Positions 39,883 to 49,312 of a stretch of 64,000 nt of DNA are shown here, in pieces. Each line of letters begins with the position of its first letter. The stretch's first letter is position 1. Source of the stretch: Bradyrhizobium niftali (GTDB lineage: Bacteria; Pseudomonadota; Alphaproteobacteria; Rhizobiales; Xanthobacteraceae); NCBI RefSeq assembly GCF_004571025.1, contig NZ_SPQT01000009.1, forward strand, positions 124,001 through 188,000. The letters run 5' to 3'. A model generated the notes under the pieces. The model ran no database searches, was not told where the DNA came from, and saw nothing but the letters and a program-made list of their open reading frames with translations. The position numbers and the translations under genes are program-made.

Positions 39883-42552
39883 TCAGTTCGCCTCGCGCCG
39901 GACCTCGTTCGGCACGGCTTGCGACGTGCCGGCGGGGGTCGGCAGTGCGACCGGGCGCAGGCCGATCAGCTCGGCGGTGCGGATCGCGCTGTCGCGCCAG
40001 AACTGGAACGAGTTGATGCGGCTGAGCTCGAGGATGGCGATCGCGACCGCCGCCAGGAACGGCAGGCTTTGCAGCACCAGCACGCCGGCGAAGATGTAGA
40101 TCTCGGTGATCTGCCTGAAACTGTTGGAGGCGATCAGCACGCCGGCGCCGATCAGCAGCAGGGCGCCGATCACGGCCTCCCAGAACGCCTGGAACTCGAT
40201 CGACATCCTGGACAGGCCGCCCTTGGAGGTGCGCGCGAACGCGATGTGCTCGGTGATCAGTCCCTGCGCCACCGCGCGCGACACCGTCCATTGCACGCTC
40301 ATCGCCGCGATCATCGCGCCCAGCATCTGGCCGGGTTTGATCGCGACGCGCGCGCGGTACATCGACAGGAAATGCGCCAGCGAGACGACGAAGGCGCCGA
40401 TGATCGGCAGCGTCAAAATCTTGTCGGGGATGGCGATGTCGGCGAAGGCGACGATCGGCACCCAGACGAGGTTGAGCAGCGCCACGACCACGCCGAGGCT
40501 TTCGGCGCCCAGCCAGTTCAGCCAGCCGAGGCCATATTCGCGCTTCTGGTCCGGCGTCATCCGGCTCCGGCCGGGCAGGAAGTGGCGCCAGTGCTTCTTC
40601 ACGATCTGAAGGCCGCCATAGGCCCAGCGGTGACGCTGCTTCTTGAAGGCCTCGTAGGTGTCGGGCAGCAGGCCCTGGCCGTAGCGGTGGTTGGTGTAAT
40701 GCGTGACCCAGCCGAGTTCCTGGATCGCAAGGCCGAGATCTGAATCCTCGCAGATCGTGTCGCTCGACCAGCCGCCGGCCATGTCCATGGCGGCGCGGCG
40801 GATCAGGCACATCGTGCCGTGCACGATGATGGCGTTGGCCTCGTTGCGCTGGACCATGCCGATGTCGAAGAAGCCGGCATATTCGCCGTTCATGATGTAG
40901 TGCATGATCGACAGATCGCCGTCGCGATGCTCCTGCGGCGCCTGCACGAGGCCGACGCGCGGGTCGGCGAAAGCCGGCACGAGGTCCTTCAGCCAATCAG
41001 GGTCGACGACATAGTCCGCATCGAGGATGCCGATGATCTCGGCATCGACGGCGGTGCGGTCCATCGCGATGCGCAGCGCGCCGGCCTTGAAGCCCTGCAC
41101 CTTCTCGGCGTTGATGAACTTGAAGCGTTCGCCGAGCGCGCGGCAATGGTCCTGGATCGGCTGCCAGAAGGCGGGATCCGGCGTGTTGTTGATGATGACC
41201 ACGCATTCGTAGTTCGGGTAGTTCAGCCGCGACAGCGCATCGAGCGTCTGCTTGAGCATCTCGACCGGTTCGAAGTAGGCCGGGATGTGGATCGAGACCT
41301 TCGGGTAGTAATTCTCGGGAACGTTCTCGACCGGCTTGCCCTTGGCGAGCAGGCGCTGCGGCGGCCGGCCAAAGGCCACGGCTGCGATCTCGTCGATGCG
41401 CGCCATCGCGATCAGCACCAGCGGAACAAGCAGGATCATGCCGAGCGTCAGCGCGAAGGCCGAGCCGAAGATGAAATAGTGCCCGTTCCAGAACGCGAAC
41501 ACGGTGGCGGCCCAGGCACCGACGCCGTTGGCGGTCGCCGACAGCAGGAACGCCTGCTTGGCGGTCGGCTGCTGCAGCCGCAGGATCGGCAGCGACAGGA
41601 GCACGCCGACCAGCAGCGCGATCGTCATCAGCTTCCAGTAGTCAGGATTCTCCACCGGGCCGGTCCAGGCGAATTTCGGCTCGCGGCTGGCGTTGAGGAT
41701 GCCCCAGTACGGACCGACGCCGCCTTCGAAGAACTTCCAGGGCTGATCGATCGCCTCGACGATGTTGTATTCCATGCCGATGGCTTCGGCGCGGCTGACG
41801 AAGTTGCGCAAGGTCAGCGCCTGCTGGAACGGGCCGGGGTCGGCGTTGCGCAAATTATAGCCCGCGCTCGGCCAGCCAAACTCGGCGATCACGATGCGCT
41901 TGCCCGGGAACAGGTTGCGCAGCAGGTTGTAGCGGTCGACGGCCTGGTCGACTGCCTGGTCCGAGCGGAAGTTTTCCCAGTAGGGCAGCACGTGCGCGGC
42001 GATGAAATCGACGTTGGATGCGAGCTCCGGATTATCGCGCCAGATGTTCCAGATCTCGCCGGTGGTCACAGGCACGCGGACCGCGCTCCTGACCCGCTTG
42101 ATCATCTCGATGAGGTCTTCGACCTTCTGCTCGCCGCGATAGATCACCTCGTTGCCGACGACGACGCCGTTCACGTTGCTGTTCTTGCGGGCAAGCTCGA
42201 TGGCGGCCTTGATCTCGCGCTCGTTGCGATCCTTGTCCCTGTCGATCCAGGCGCCGACGGTGACCTTGAGGCCGAACTCGGCCGCGATCGGCGGCACCAG
42301 TTCCACGCCGCCCGTCGACGAATAGAGGCGGATCGCGCGCGTCATGGTCGACAGCGTCTTCAGGTCGGCGCGGATTTTCTCCACCGTCGGGATGTTGTCG
42401 ATGTCGGGGTGGGCCGAGCCTTCGAACGGCGCGTAGGAGACGCTGGGGAGCAGCCCCCTGAAGTCGGGCGCAGGTTCCCTGTCGCGCAAGACTCCCCAGA
42501 TGCCCGCGTGGAGCACTGACACGAGCAACAGAACGGCGGCGACAACGCGCAT
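39883..42552 (-). CDS. ndvB: Cyclic beta-glucan synthase NdvB (GH17-like domain plus family 2 glycosyltransferase)
   Basis: 889 residues, about 100 kDa. A signal/anchor at the N-terminus is followed by a GH17-like domain (VSYAPFEGSAHPDIDNIPTV; acid/base Glu in VVGNEVIYRGE; nucleophile region IAEFGWPSAGYN). Membrane spans follow, then a processive GT2 domain: ILDADYV (DxD), TICEDSDLG, and QRHRW as the QxxRW motif, and further spans. In B. japonicum NdvB makes the beta-1,3-glucan backbone from UDP-glucose at the inner membrane. Periplasmic cyclic glucans help in low-osmolarity growth and nodulation. NdvD-like and ndvC genes lie next to it, as described for that species. Confidence 0.92.
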   Translation of the reverse strand: MRVVAAVLLLVSVLHAGIWGVLRDREPAPDFRGLLPSVSYAPFEGSAHPDIDNIPTVEKIRADLKTLSTMTRAIRLYSSTGGVELVPPIAAEFGLKVTVGAWIDRDKDRNEREIKAAIELARKNSNVNGVVVGNEVIYRGEQKVEDLIEMIKRVRSAVRVPVTTGEIWNIWRDNPELASNVDFIAAHVLPYWENFRSDQAVDQAVDRYNLLRNLFPGKRIVIAEFGWPSAGYNLRNADPGPFQQALTLRNFVSRAEAIGMEYNIVEAIDQPWKFFEGGVGPYWGILNASREPKFAWTGPVENPDYWKLMTIALLVGVLLSLPILRLQQPTAKQAFLLSATANGVGAWAATVFAFWNGHYFIFGSAFALTLGMILLVPLVLIAMARIDEIAAVAFGRPPQRLLAKGKPVENVPENYYPKVSIHIPAYFEPVEMLKQTLDALSRLNYPNYECVVIINNTPDPAFWQPIQDHCRALGERFKFINAEKVQGFKAGALRIAMDRTAVDAEIIGILDADYVVDPDWLKDLVPAFADPRVGLVQAPQEHRDGDLSIMHYIMNGEYAGFFDIGMVQRNEANAIIVHGTMCLIRRAAMDMAGGWSSDTICEDSDLGLAIQELGWVTHYTNHRYGQGLLPDTYEAFKKQRHRWAYGGLQIVKKHWRHFLPGRSRMTPDQKREYGLGWLNWLGAESLGVVVALLNLVWVPIVAFADIAIPDKILTLPIIGAFVVSLAHFLSMYRARVAIKPGQMLGAMIAAMSVQWTVSRAVAQGLITEHIAFARTSKGGLSRMSIEFQAFWEAVIGALLLIGAGVLIASNSFRQITEIYIFAGVLVLQSLPFLAAVAIAILELSRINSFQFWRDSAIRTAELIGLRPVALPTPAGTSQAVPNEVRREAN

Positions 42553-42770
42553 CGCGGCTAAACCAAAAGGGGCTGAGGTGGCAGGGCAGCGGATCCGACC
42601 CCGAGATCCGACCGAGTCCGCGGCAAATGGAGCATACCTCTGCCGCGCGGTTTCACAACTGTCATGGCCTCATGTCCTTACGAGGGCATGGCCTTTTTCG
42701 AAAAACGCGCGGCAGTGCCAATCGTTTCTTTGGCCGATCATTCCTGAACGGAGGCTGAAGCGACCCGCTT

Positions 42771-43367
42771 CTATTTCTGGGGCGCCGGCGTCGGACTTGC
42801 CGCAGGCGAGGGGCTCGCGGCGGGCTGCGGTGCCGGCGCATTGCCTGATGTCGGCGCTGCCGGCTGGGAGGCTTGGGCGGCCGCCTGCTGCGGCTGGGAG
42901 GCCGGATTGATCCAGCAGGCATGCACACGGCTGTCCAAGGTCTCGGCGACCTTGGGATCGATCTGGCCGCCGAAGCGGGTCAGGCAGCGGAAGGCGGCCT
43001 GGATGTGGCCGCCGGGGCAGCCGAAGCGGTCGTAGAGGTCGAGATGACGGAACGCGGTATCGAGATCGTCCCGCCACATCAGCCGCACCACGCGCCGGCC
43101 GAGCCAGACGCATTCGGGGTTGCCGGCCGGGCCGTTGATGACCTGGGCGGCTTCGGCGAACTCGTCGGTGCGGCGCTGGTTCTGGGCGGCGTCCTTGGCG
43201 GCAGCGTCGGCGGGCTGGGCGGCGGCCTTGCCCTGATCGGGGGCGGGCGTGCCGCTCTGGGCGGAGGCGCCAGCGAGACCAGCCAGGGCCAGAAGAGAGG
43301 TGACGGCCAAGGTGGCGGCGAACTGCCGCAGGACCGCATTTCGTGACTGACGCACCCGTTGCCGCAT
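42771..43367 (-). CDS. ndvD: Exported protein between ndvB and ndvC (NdvD-like)
   Basis: 198 residues from ATG 43367, which gives a signal peptide (LRQFAATLAVTSLLALAGLA, cleavage near ASAQSG); the frame is open to 43475. The core has paired cysteines in NPECVWLGRRVVRLMWRDDL, DRFGCPGGHIQAAFRCLTRF and SRVHACWIN. Both ends are Pro/Ala/Gln-rich and disordered. Position between ndvB and ndvC matches the ndvD gene reported in B. japonicum as needed for cyclic beta-glucan formation. I assign the symbol on position and size, not on a remembered alignment. Confidence 0.65.
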   Translation of the reverse strand: MRQRVRQSRNAVLRQFAATLAVTSLLALAGLAGASAQSGTPAPDQGKAAAQPADAAAKDAAQNQRRTDEFAEAAQVINGPAGNPECVWLGRRVVRLMWRDDLDTAFRHLDLYDRFGCPGGHIQAAFRCLTRFGGQIDPKVAETLDSRVHACWINPASQPQQAAAQASQPAAPTSGNAPAPQPAASPSPAASPTPAPQK

Positions 43368-43590
43368 GAATTCCCCAACTTCTCCGCTGACCGCCCGCGT
43401 CAGGTCCCGCGGACGCGCCGGTGATGGCGTCCAAATGGGTCTCCAATGCGGCGGAAAATTCCCGGCGAGTTGCATGACCTGTATTTCGAATTTTGTCCAG
43501 CAAAGTCACGATCCTAGGCCTCTGTCGAACGGCCGCAGGTAAATTCCTTGGGGGAGGGAGGGATCCGCTTCGAGCCACCCCCCTTGGCAG

Positions 43591-45255
43591 ATGGCGCGCG
43601 AGCAGGTAATCGACGGCGCTTCGCGGAGGACGGAACCGATTTCACTTCGTACGCCACTGGCGCTGCTGCTCGTTTCACTGGGTGCGATTGCTGCCGTGTG
43701 GTGGTGGCTGGCCACGCCAATCACGCTCGCGCGCGCCCCGATCGATCCTGCCGACAAGGTTCAGTGCGTCTCCTATGCGCCGTTCCGCGGCGAGCAGTCG
43801 CCGCTGGACGCATGGACCCATATCGAGGCCGACCAGATCGAGCAGGACCTGCGCCAGCTCAAGGAGATCACCGACTGCGTCCGCACCTATTCGATGGAGA
43901 ACGGGCTCGACCAGGTTCCGGCGATCGCCGCCAAGGTCGGCGGGCTCAAGGTGCTCCAGGGCATCTGGCTCTCCAGCAACCGCACCAAGAACTTTGAGCA
44001 GGTCGCGCTCGCCGTTCGCCTCACCAAGGAGTTCCCCGACATCATCACCGCGCTCGTCGTCGGCAACGAGGTGCTGCTGCGCGGCGAGATGACGACGGCC
44101 GATCTCGTCTCCATCATCCGCTCGGTGAAGCCGCAGGTCCGCGTGCCCATCACCTATGCCGATGTGTGGGAGTACTGGCTGAAGAACCGCGAAGTCTACG
44201 ACGCGGTCGACTTCGTCACGATCCATATCCTTCCCTATTGGGAGGATTTCCCGGTGAAGGCGAAATTCGCCAGCGCCCATGTCGAGACGATCCGCGAGCG
44301 CATGGCGGTGGCGTTTCCCGGCAAGGAGATCCTGATCGGCGAAACCGGCTGGCCGAGCGAGGGCCGCATGCGCGACGGCGCGCTGCCGTCGCGCACCAAC
44401 CAGGCGCGCGTCGTCTCGGAAATCCTCAGCCTGGCGAAGGCGCAGAAGTTTCGCGTCAATCTGATCGAGTCCTATGACCAGCCGTGGAAGCGCAAGCTGG
44501 AAGGCACCGTCGGCGGCTATTGGGGCCTGTTCGACTCGGTGCGGCGGAGCCTGAAATATCCGCCGGGCGAGCCGATCAGCAATTTCCCGTACTGGAAATG
44601 GTACATGGGCGCAGGCATGGGCCTCAGTGTGCTGGTATTCGCGGTCGCGCTGATGACGCTGCGCCGGCGGCCCTGGACGCCGCGCTTCTCGGCCTGGCTC
44701 GGCGTCGCCATCTCGGCGACGACGGCAGGGAGCCTGCTCGGCGTCGGCGCCGACAAGGTGTTTTACGAGAGCTACGGCATCGGCGGCTGGCTGCTGTGGG
44801 GCACACTGCTCGCCGCCGGCATCCTGTCGCCGATCTTCTGCGCGCAGGCGTTGGTGATCGGCCGCAGCCTGCCGACCTTCCTCGACCTGCTCGGCCCGAG
44901 CGAGGGACGGAAATGGTCAAAGCTCACCGCCGTGCTCGGCCTGACGCTGGCGGTGGCGGCGGTGATCGCGGCACAGACGGCGCTCGGCTTCGTGTTCGAC
45001 CCGCGCTACAAGGATTTCCCCTACGCCTCGCTGACGATGGCGGTGGTGCCGTTCGCGATCCTGATGCTAAACCGTCCGCAGATCGGCGTGCGTCCGATCG
45101 CGGAATCGGTGTTCGCAGGCGTGCTCGCGCTGTCGGCCGCCTATGTGCTCTTCAACGAAGGCCGCGACAACTGGCAGTCGCTGTGGACCTGCGCGATGTA
45201 TCTCTTGTTCGCGCTCACGCTGTGGCGGGCGCGGGCCGAGCAAAGCCAAGAATGA
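43591..45255 (+). CDS. ndvC: Cyclic beta-glucan beta-1,6-glucosyltransferase NdvC
   Basis: 554 residues, about 61 kDa. After one N-terminal span (LALLLVSLGAIAAVWWWLAT) comes a GH17-like domain paralogous to that of NdvB: CVSYAPFRGEQSPLDAWTHI, acid/base Glu in VVGNEVLLRGE and nucleophile region LIGETGWPSEGR. Seven or so membrane spans make up the C-terminal third. In B. japonicum NdvC is required for the beta-1,6 linkages of the cyclic glucan, and it lacks the GT2 module, as here. It is divergent from the ndvD-like gene, and its end overlaps the 3' end of the convergent membrane protein gene at 45215. Confidence 0.9.
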   Translation: MAREQVIDGASRRTEPISLRTPLALLLVSLGAIAAVWWWLATPITLARAPIDPADKVQCVSYAPFRGEQSPLDAWTHIEADQIEQDLRQLKEITDCVRTYSMENGLDQVPAIAAKVGGLKVLQGIWLSSNRTKNFEQVALAVRLTKEFPDIITALVVGNEVLLRGEMTTADLVSIIRSVKPQVRVPITYADVWEYWLKNREVYDAVDFVTIHILPYWEDFPVKAKFASAHVETIRERMAVAFPGKEILIGETGWPSEGRMRDGALPSRTNQARVVSEILSLAKAQKFRVNLIESYDQPWKRKLEGTVGGYWGLFDSVRRSLKYPPGEPISNFPYWKWYMGAGMGLSVLVFAVALMTLRRRPWTPRFSAWLGVAISATTAGSLLGVGADKVFYESYGIGGWLLWGTLLAAGILSPIFCAQALVIGRSLPTFLDLLGPSEGRKWSKLTAVLGLTLAVAAVIAAQTALGFVFDPRYKDFPYASLTMAVVPFAILMLNRPQIGVRPIAESVFAGVLALSAAYVLFNEGRDNWQSLWTCAMYLLFALTLWRARAEQSQE

Positions 45256-45595
45256 GCAGGCCGATCGCCAGGCCGGACAGCACGACATTGTAGAGCACGA
45301 TGCCGAGACCGGCGGCGATGATTCCGGCGGTGAGCAGCACGATCGACGGCCGCATCAGGTTCAGCGTCGCAACCACCAGCGCGACGATGCCGAACACCGA
45401 ATTCTTGAACAGCACGGTCGAGACCGAACGCGCCTTGCACATCAGGGTCTGAAGCCCGGCATCGCAGGCGAGCGCGACTTGCGAGAACTCGATCGCGAGA
45501 TAGCGCACGTAGAGCGCGTAGCCGACGGAGATGAAGCCGACGACGATCAGGAACTGCACCTGGTAGGGCGAGAGGCGGAAGGGCTTTTTTGTCAT
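45215..45595 (-). CDS. Four-span membrane protein of unknown function
   Basis: 126 residues with four hydrophobic segments (YQVQFLIVVGFISVGYALYV, STVLFKNSVFGIVALVVATL, IVLLTAGIIAAGLGIVLYNV, LSGLAIGLLILGFARP). Two cysteines lie between spans 1 and 2 (LACDAGLQTLMCKARS). Its last 41 bases overlap the end of ndvC on the other strand. No family is recognised; location next to the glucan genes may be coincidental. Confidence 0.78.
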   Translation of the reverse strand: MTKKPFRLSPYQVQFLIVVGFISVGYALYVRYLAIEFSQVALACDAGLQTLMCKARSVSTVLFKNSVFGIVALVVATLNLMRPSIVLLTAGIIAAGLGIVLYNVVLSGLAIGLLILGFARPAPATA

Positions 45596-45751
45596 GGGCG
45601 CAATATGGTCGGGATGACGGGAGGGGGCAACAGGGGCGACCCAACTTTTCTGTCCATCGCTCGCAAGCCGTTAGACTGGCAGTGCAGTCAGGACATTTGG
45701 CTCGCGCGCCATCTTTGTGGCTCAACCGATCCAATCGGCACGCACCATTCC

Positions 45752-47134
45752 CTACCGCCTGAAGAACGACGACAACGTCGATCCCGCCGACGCCGTCTCC
45801 GGCTTGGCCGGCGCTGCCGGCGGCTGTGCGGCAGGTGCAGGCGCGGGCTCCTCGCGCTTTGATGAGCGCTTCGAGGAATAGCTGCGGCGGCGCTTGTCCG
45901 GCTTGGCGGTGGGGGCGGGCGCAGGTGCAGTCTCGGCTTGCGGCGCGGCGTCCGGGTTCTTCTCGGCGTTCTTTTCCTGAACCCTGTCCTGGGACTTTTC
46001 TTGTCCCTTCTCCGACCCTCCGCGCATCGACAGCCGCTGGCCGTCGAACACGGTGGTCTCGCAGTGACGGTCGTTCTCGGCGAGGCCCGCGCAGAGCTTT
46101 GCGGCGGCGGCGGCGTTGATCAGCGGGCCGGCACCCAGGCGGAGCTGCATGCCAAGGCCGGTGGTGCCTTCCTTGATCATGATGATCGGCCGCAGCGCTG
46201 CGATCTCGGGATTGGATTTGGTCACGCCGCGCCAGAGCGCGCGCAGGCCGTCGATCGAGTTGGCGCCGCCGAGATCGATCGCGAAGCGCGTCTGCTGAAC
46301 CGCGATCGCGGGAGCCTCGCTTTCGGTTGCCTCCGAAGGCTTGGCCGATGCGGCTGCGACTTCGGTCGGGGCGGGCGCCGGCTCGGTCTTCTTCTCGGCG
46401 GTCTTCTCGGTTGTCTTCTCAGCCGTCTCGGGTTGAACCAGTTTCGACGCGGCGGGATCAGGCGGCGCCATGATCGATTTGGAGGGCACCAGCGGAAGCA
46501 TCGGCAGCGCCGATGTCGTCGCCGGCGACTGCTGCACGAGGGAGGCCGCGGCCGCGCTCTGCGACGGTGGGCTCGACGGCTCCTTTGCGGCGTCCTTCGC
46601 AGTGTCCTTTGTCGGCTCCTTCGCCTGGTCCTTGGCGGCTGCCGCGCGCGGCTTGTCGCTGGATGGCACCGGCATCGAGGCGACCGGCGCGACGCTGGGC
46701 GCCGCAGGCGGTGCGTCAGGCGCCGGCGTGTCCTGCGGCTTTGCGCTCTGCCTGGCGATGGCGCCAGTGACGGAATCGAGCCCTTTCTCCAGCACGGTGA
46801 CGCGCGAATAGAGCCGGTCGCGATCGGCATTCAGCGTCTCGACGGCGGCGGCGAGGCGGCGGGCCTCGTTCTGGCTTTCCCTGGTCAGCAACTGAAGCCG
46901 GTCGGCCTGGCGCGCGAGATCGGCGGACGCGACCTGGTCGCGCCGCCAGCCGAGCTGAGCCTGGTTGGCCATCACCGCGATGACGACGGCGCCGACGGCC
47001 GCAACGCCCCAGGAGCCCAGCCGCCACATCATGCCGCGGTCGAACGTGCTTTCCTCGGCCAAAAGTCCAGAGAACAGCCCGCCAGTCTCCTTGGTGCCGA
47101 AGGCATCCGCCAGTGGGTCGGAATCCTTTGCCAT
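45752..47134 (-). CDS. Membrane-anchored, low-complexity protein of unknown function
   Basis: 460 residues. A short cytosolic start (with GTKETGGLFSGLLAEE) is followed by one membrane span near residues 37-57 (LGSWGVAAVGAVVIAVMANQ). A coiled coil follows (ADRLQLLTRESQNEARRLAA...), then about 150 residues of Pro/Ala/Lys/Ser low complexity. A compact region (IDLGGANSIDGLRALWRGVT ... LCAGLAENDRHCETTVFDGQ) with two cysteines has the feel of a SPOR-type or related peptidoglycan-binding domain, but the match is uncertain. The end is basic and disordered. It is divergent from glmU. Confidence 0.8.
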   Translation of the reverse strand: MAKDSDPLADAFGTKETGGLFSGLLAEESTFDRGMMWRLGSWGVAAVGAVVIAVMANQAQLGWRRDQVASADLARQADRLQLLTRESQNEARRLAAAVETLNADRDRLYSRVTVLEKGLDSVTGAIARQSAKPQDTPAPDAPPAAPSVAPVASMPVPSSDKPRAAAAKDQAKEPTKDTAKDAAKEPSSPPSQSAAAASLVQQSPATTSALPMLPLVPSKSIMAPPDPAASKLVQPETAEKTTEKTAEKKTEPAPAPTEVAAASAKPSEATESEAPAIAVQQTRFAIDLGGANSIDGLRALWRGVTKSNPEIAALRPIIMIKEGTTGLGMQLRLGAGPLINAAAAAKLCAGLAENDRHCETTVFDGQRLSMRGGSEKGQEKSQDRVQEKNAEKNPDAAPQAETAPAPAPTAKPDKRRRSYSSKRSSKREEPAPAPAAQPPAAPAKPETASAGSTLSSFFRR

Positions 47135-47307
47135 GAACGTTAAGTGCCCAGCCCTGTCCGGCTTCCCCGAATCAATCAGGGAACATTAACAGGAAAAGCA
47201 CCTCGCACTTGAATTCCGGGCGTTTGCGGGGGTAGCAAGGCAGGCAACATGAGGGCGGCCTGCCGCCTGCCGCGCCAGTTGATTCGGCCGTATCTGACAG
47301 GATTGCG

Positions 47308-48663
47308 ATGACCGCCCGCTCCAGCCTCACGATCGTGCTCGCCGCTGGCGAAGGCACGCGCATGCGCTCACGCCTGCCGAAAGTGCTGCATCCCGTCGCC
47401 CACCAGACACTGCTCGCCCATGTGCTCGCCGCCGCCCCCAAGGGAACCGGCATCGCGCTCGCCGTCGTGGTTGGCCCGGATCATCAGGCGGTGGCCGATG
47501 AGGCGAGGCGCATCCGCCCCGATGCGCTCACCTTCGTGCAAGCCGAACGGCTCGGCACCGCGCATGCGGTGCTGGCAGCGCGCGAGGCGATCGCGCGCGG
47601 CGTGGACGATCTGCTGATCGCCTTCGGCGACACGCCGCTGATCTCGGCCGAGACCTTCGCGCGGCTGCGCGCGCCGCTGGCCAACGGCGCCGCGATCGCC
47701 GCGCTCGGCTTCCGCGCCGCCGACCCCACCGGCTATGGCCGCTTCATCGTCGAGGGCGACCGCCTGGTCGCGATCCGCGAGCAGGCCGATGCCAGCGCGG
47801 ACGAGCGCAAGATCGATCTGTGCAATGCCGGCGTGATGGCGATCGACGGACGCCGCGCGCTCGCGATCCTCGACAAAATCGGCAATGCGAATTCCAAGGG
47901 CGAATATTATCTGACGGATGCGGTCGAGATCGTCCGCGAACAGGGATGGGAGTCCGTGGTGATCGAGACCAGCGAGGACGAGGTGCGCGGCATCAACACC
48001 AAGGCGCAGCTCGCGGAAGCCGAAGGCGTGATGCAGGCGCGGCTGCGCAAGACGGCGATGGAAGCCGGCGTGACACTGATCGCGCCCGAGACGGTTTATC
48101 TGTCCGCCGACACCGTGTTCGGCAAGGACGTCACCATCGAGCCGTTCGTGGTGATCGGCCCCGGCGTCTCGATCGCCGACGGCACGGTGATCCATTCCTT
48201 CTCGCACATCGTCGAGACCACGCTCGGCAGGAACGTCTCGATCGGACCCTATGCGCGGCTGCGCCCCGGTACCTCGCTCGGCGACGGTGCGCGGATCGGC
48301 AATTTCGTGGAGACCAAGGCGGCGACGCTGGAGGCCGGCGTCAAGGTCAACCATCTCTCCTACATTGGCGATGCCACCGTCGGCGCCAATTCCAACATCG
48401 GCGCCGGCACCATCACCTGCAACTACGACGGCTTCAAGAAGCACAAGACGGTGATCGGGCAGGGCGCCTTCGTCGGCACCAACTCCTCGCTGGTGGCACC
48501 GGTGAAAATCGGCAACGGCGCCTATATCGGCTCCGGCTCGGTGATCACGCGCGACGTGCCCGACGATGCGATGGCGCTCGAGCGCAACCAGCAGACCATC
48601 AGGGAAGGCGGCGCGGCGCGCTATCGCGAGATGAAGATGCGCGGAAAGAAGCCGGAGAAGTGA
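47308..48663 (+). CDS. glmU: Bifunctional GlcN-1-P acetyltransferase / GlcNAc-1-P uridyltransferase
   Basis: 451 residues. The N-terminal uridyltransferase has LAAGEGTRMRSRLPKVLH (residues 11-28, with Lys25) and FGDTPLISAETFARL. The C-terminal left-handed beta-helix acetyltransferase contains hexapeptide repeats and the active region around NFVETKAATLEAGVKVNHLS and NYDGFKKHKTVIG. GlmU produces UDP-GlcNAc for peptidoglycan and LPS and, in rhizobia, Nod factors. GlmS, two steps earlier in the pathway, is encoded at 50346-52172 on the same strand, with a few small genes between. Confidence 0.97.
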   Translation: MTARSSLTIVLAAGEGTRMRSRLPKVLHPVAHQTLLAHVLAAAPKGTGIALAVVVGPDHQAVADEARRIRPDALTFVQAERLGTAHAVLAAREAIARGVDDLLIAFGDTPLISAETFARLRAPLANGAAIAALGFRAADPTGYGRFIVEGDRLVAIREQADASADERKIDLCNAGVMAIDGRRALAILDKIGNANSKGEYYLTDAVEIVREQGWESVVIETSEDEVRGINTKAQLAEAEGVMQARLRKTAMEAGVTLIAPETVYLSADTVFGKDVTIEPFVVIGPGVSIADGTVIHSFSHIVETTLGRNVSIGPYARLRPGTSLGDGARIGNFVETKAATLEAGVKVNHLSYIGDATVGANSNIGAGTITCNYDGFKKHKTVIGQGAFVGTNSSLVAPVKIGNGAYIGSGSVITRDVPDDAMALERNQQTIREGGAARYREMKMRGKKPEK

Positions 48664-48708
48664 GCGGCCGAGTGCCGATCCCCGATCGGTGTTGTTAGGG
48701 CTGCGCTC

Positions 48709-48894
48709 ATGGACGACGACTTCATCGACGAAACGATCTCATTCCTCGTCAAGCGCGTCATCATGCCACCGGGACGATGGGTACTGGAACAGGTCGGCGA
48801 GCCTCGCCCAGCCGAGGTCGCATCGCTGGTCACCGGACTGGCGTTCTGGGCGTTCGTCGTTTTCCTCGTGTTTGCCCTGGTGCTGAGGTGGTGA
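48709..48894 (+). CDS. Small single-span membrane protein
   Basis: 61 residues. A hydrophilic N-terminal half (DDDFIDETISFLVKRVIMPP, then GRWVLEQVGEPRPAE) is followed by one membrane span (GLAFWAFVVFLVFALVLRW). It starts 45 bases after glmU and could be on the same transcript. The ribosome site is poor. Function unknown. Confidence 0.6.
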   Translation: MDDDFIDETISFLVKRVIMPPGRWVLEQVGEPRPAEVASLVTGLAFWAFVVFLVFALVLRW

Positions 48895-48903
48895 GGCGCG
48901 TCG

Positions 48904-49122
48904 CTATTCGTCGTCGGCGAATTCGGAGAAGATGGCGCGGGTCAGGCGCCAGCCGCGCGGCTTGGCGCGCTTGACCGGTTCGCCTTCCGGATGCTTGACG
49001 AAGACGGGCTTGCTTTCCTTGCCGCGCTGGGGCGGCGGCCAATGCGCAAGGTGCGTGCCCGAGGTCTCGCTGGCACGCAGATATTTCGACGAGAGACCCT
49101 TGCGGTCGGACGAGCCTTTCAT
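48904..49122 (-). CDS. Small basic protein of unknown function
   Basis: 72 residues starting MKGSSDRKGLSSKYLRASET. The composition is Lys/Pro/Arg-rich and mostly disordered, with a short ordered end (GWRLTRAIFSEFADDE). GGTCTGGAGAACAAGGCC precedes the ATG (GGAG about 8 bases away). No cysteine, signal or membrane segment. It is convergent with the previous small gene. I recognise no family. Confidence 0.6.
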   Translation of the reverse strand: MKGSSDRKGLSSKYLRASETSGTHLAHWPPPQRGKESKPVFVKHPEGEPVKRAKPRGWRLTRAIFSEFADDE

Positions 49123-49312
49123 GGCCTTGTTCTCCAGACCGGGAATCGTTGGCCAAATATGTTGACGCGGAGTTAATATGCAGGGTTAAAGGCCCGCGAA
49201 TCCTTGGTCTGAGGCCGCAGGCGTTCGCCGCGCGATGCTGTCGTAATCCGCGCGAATTCGGCCACGGGCCGGAACTCACAAAGTGCAGCACCGGTTGCTG
49301 GCGTTGCGCGCG

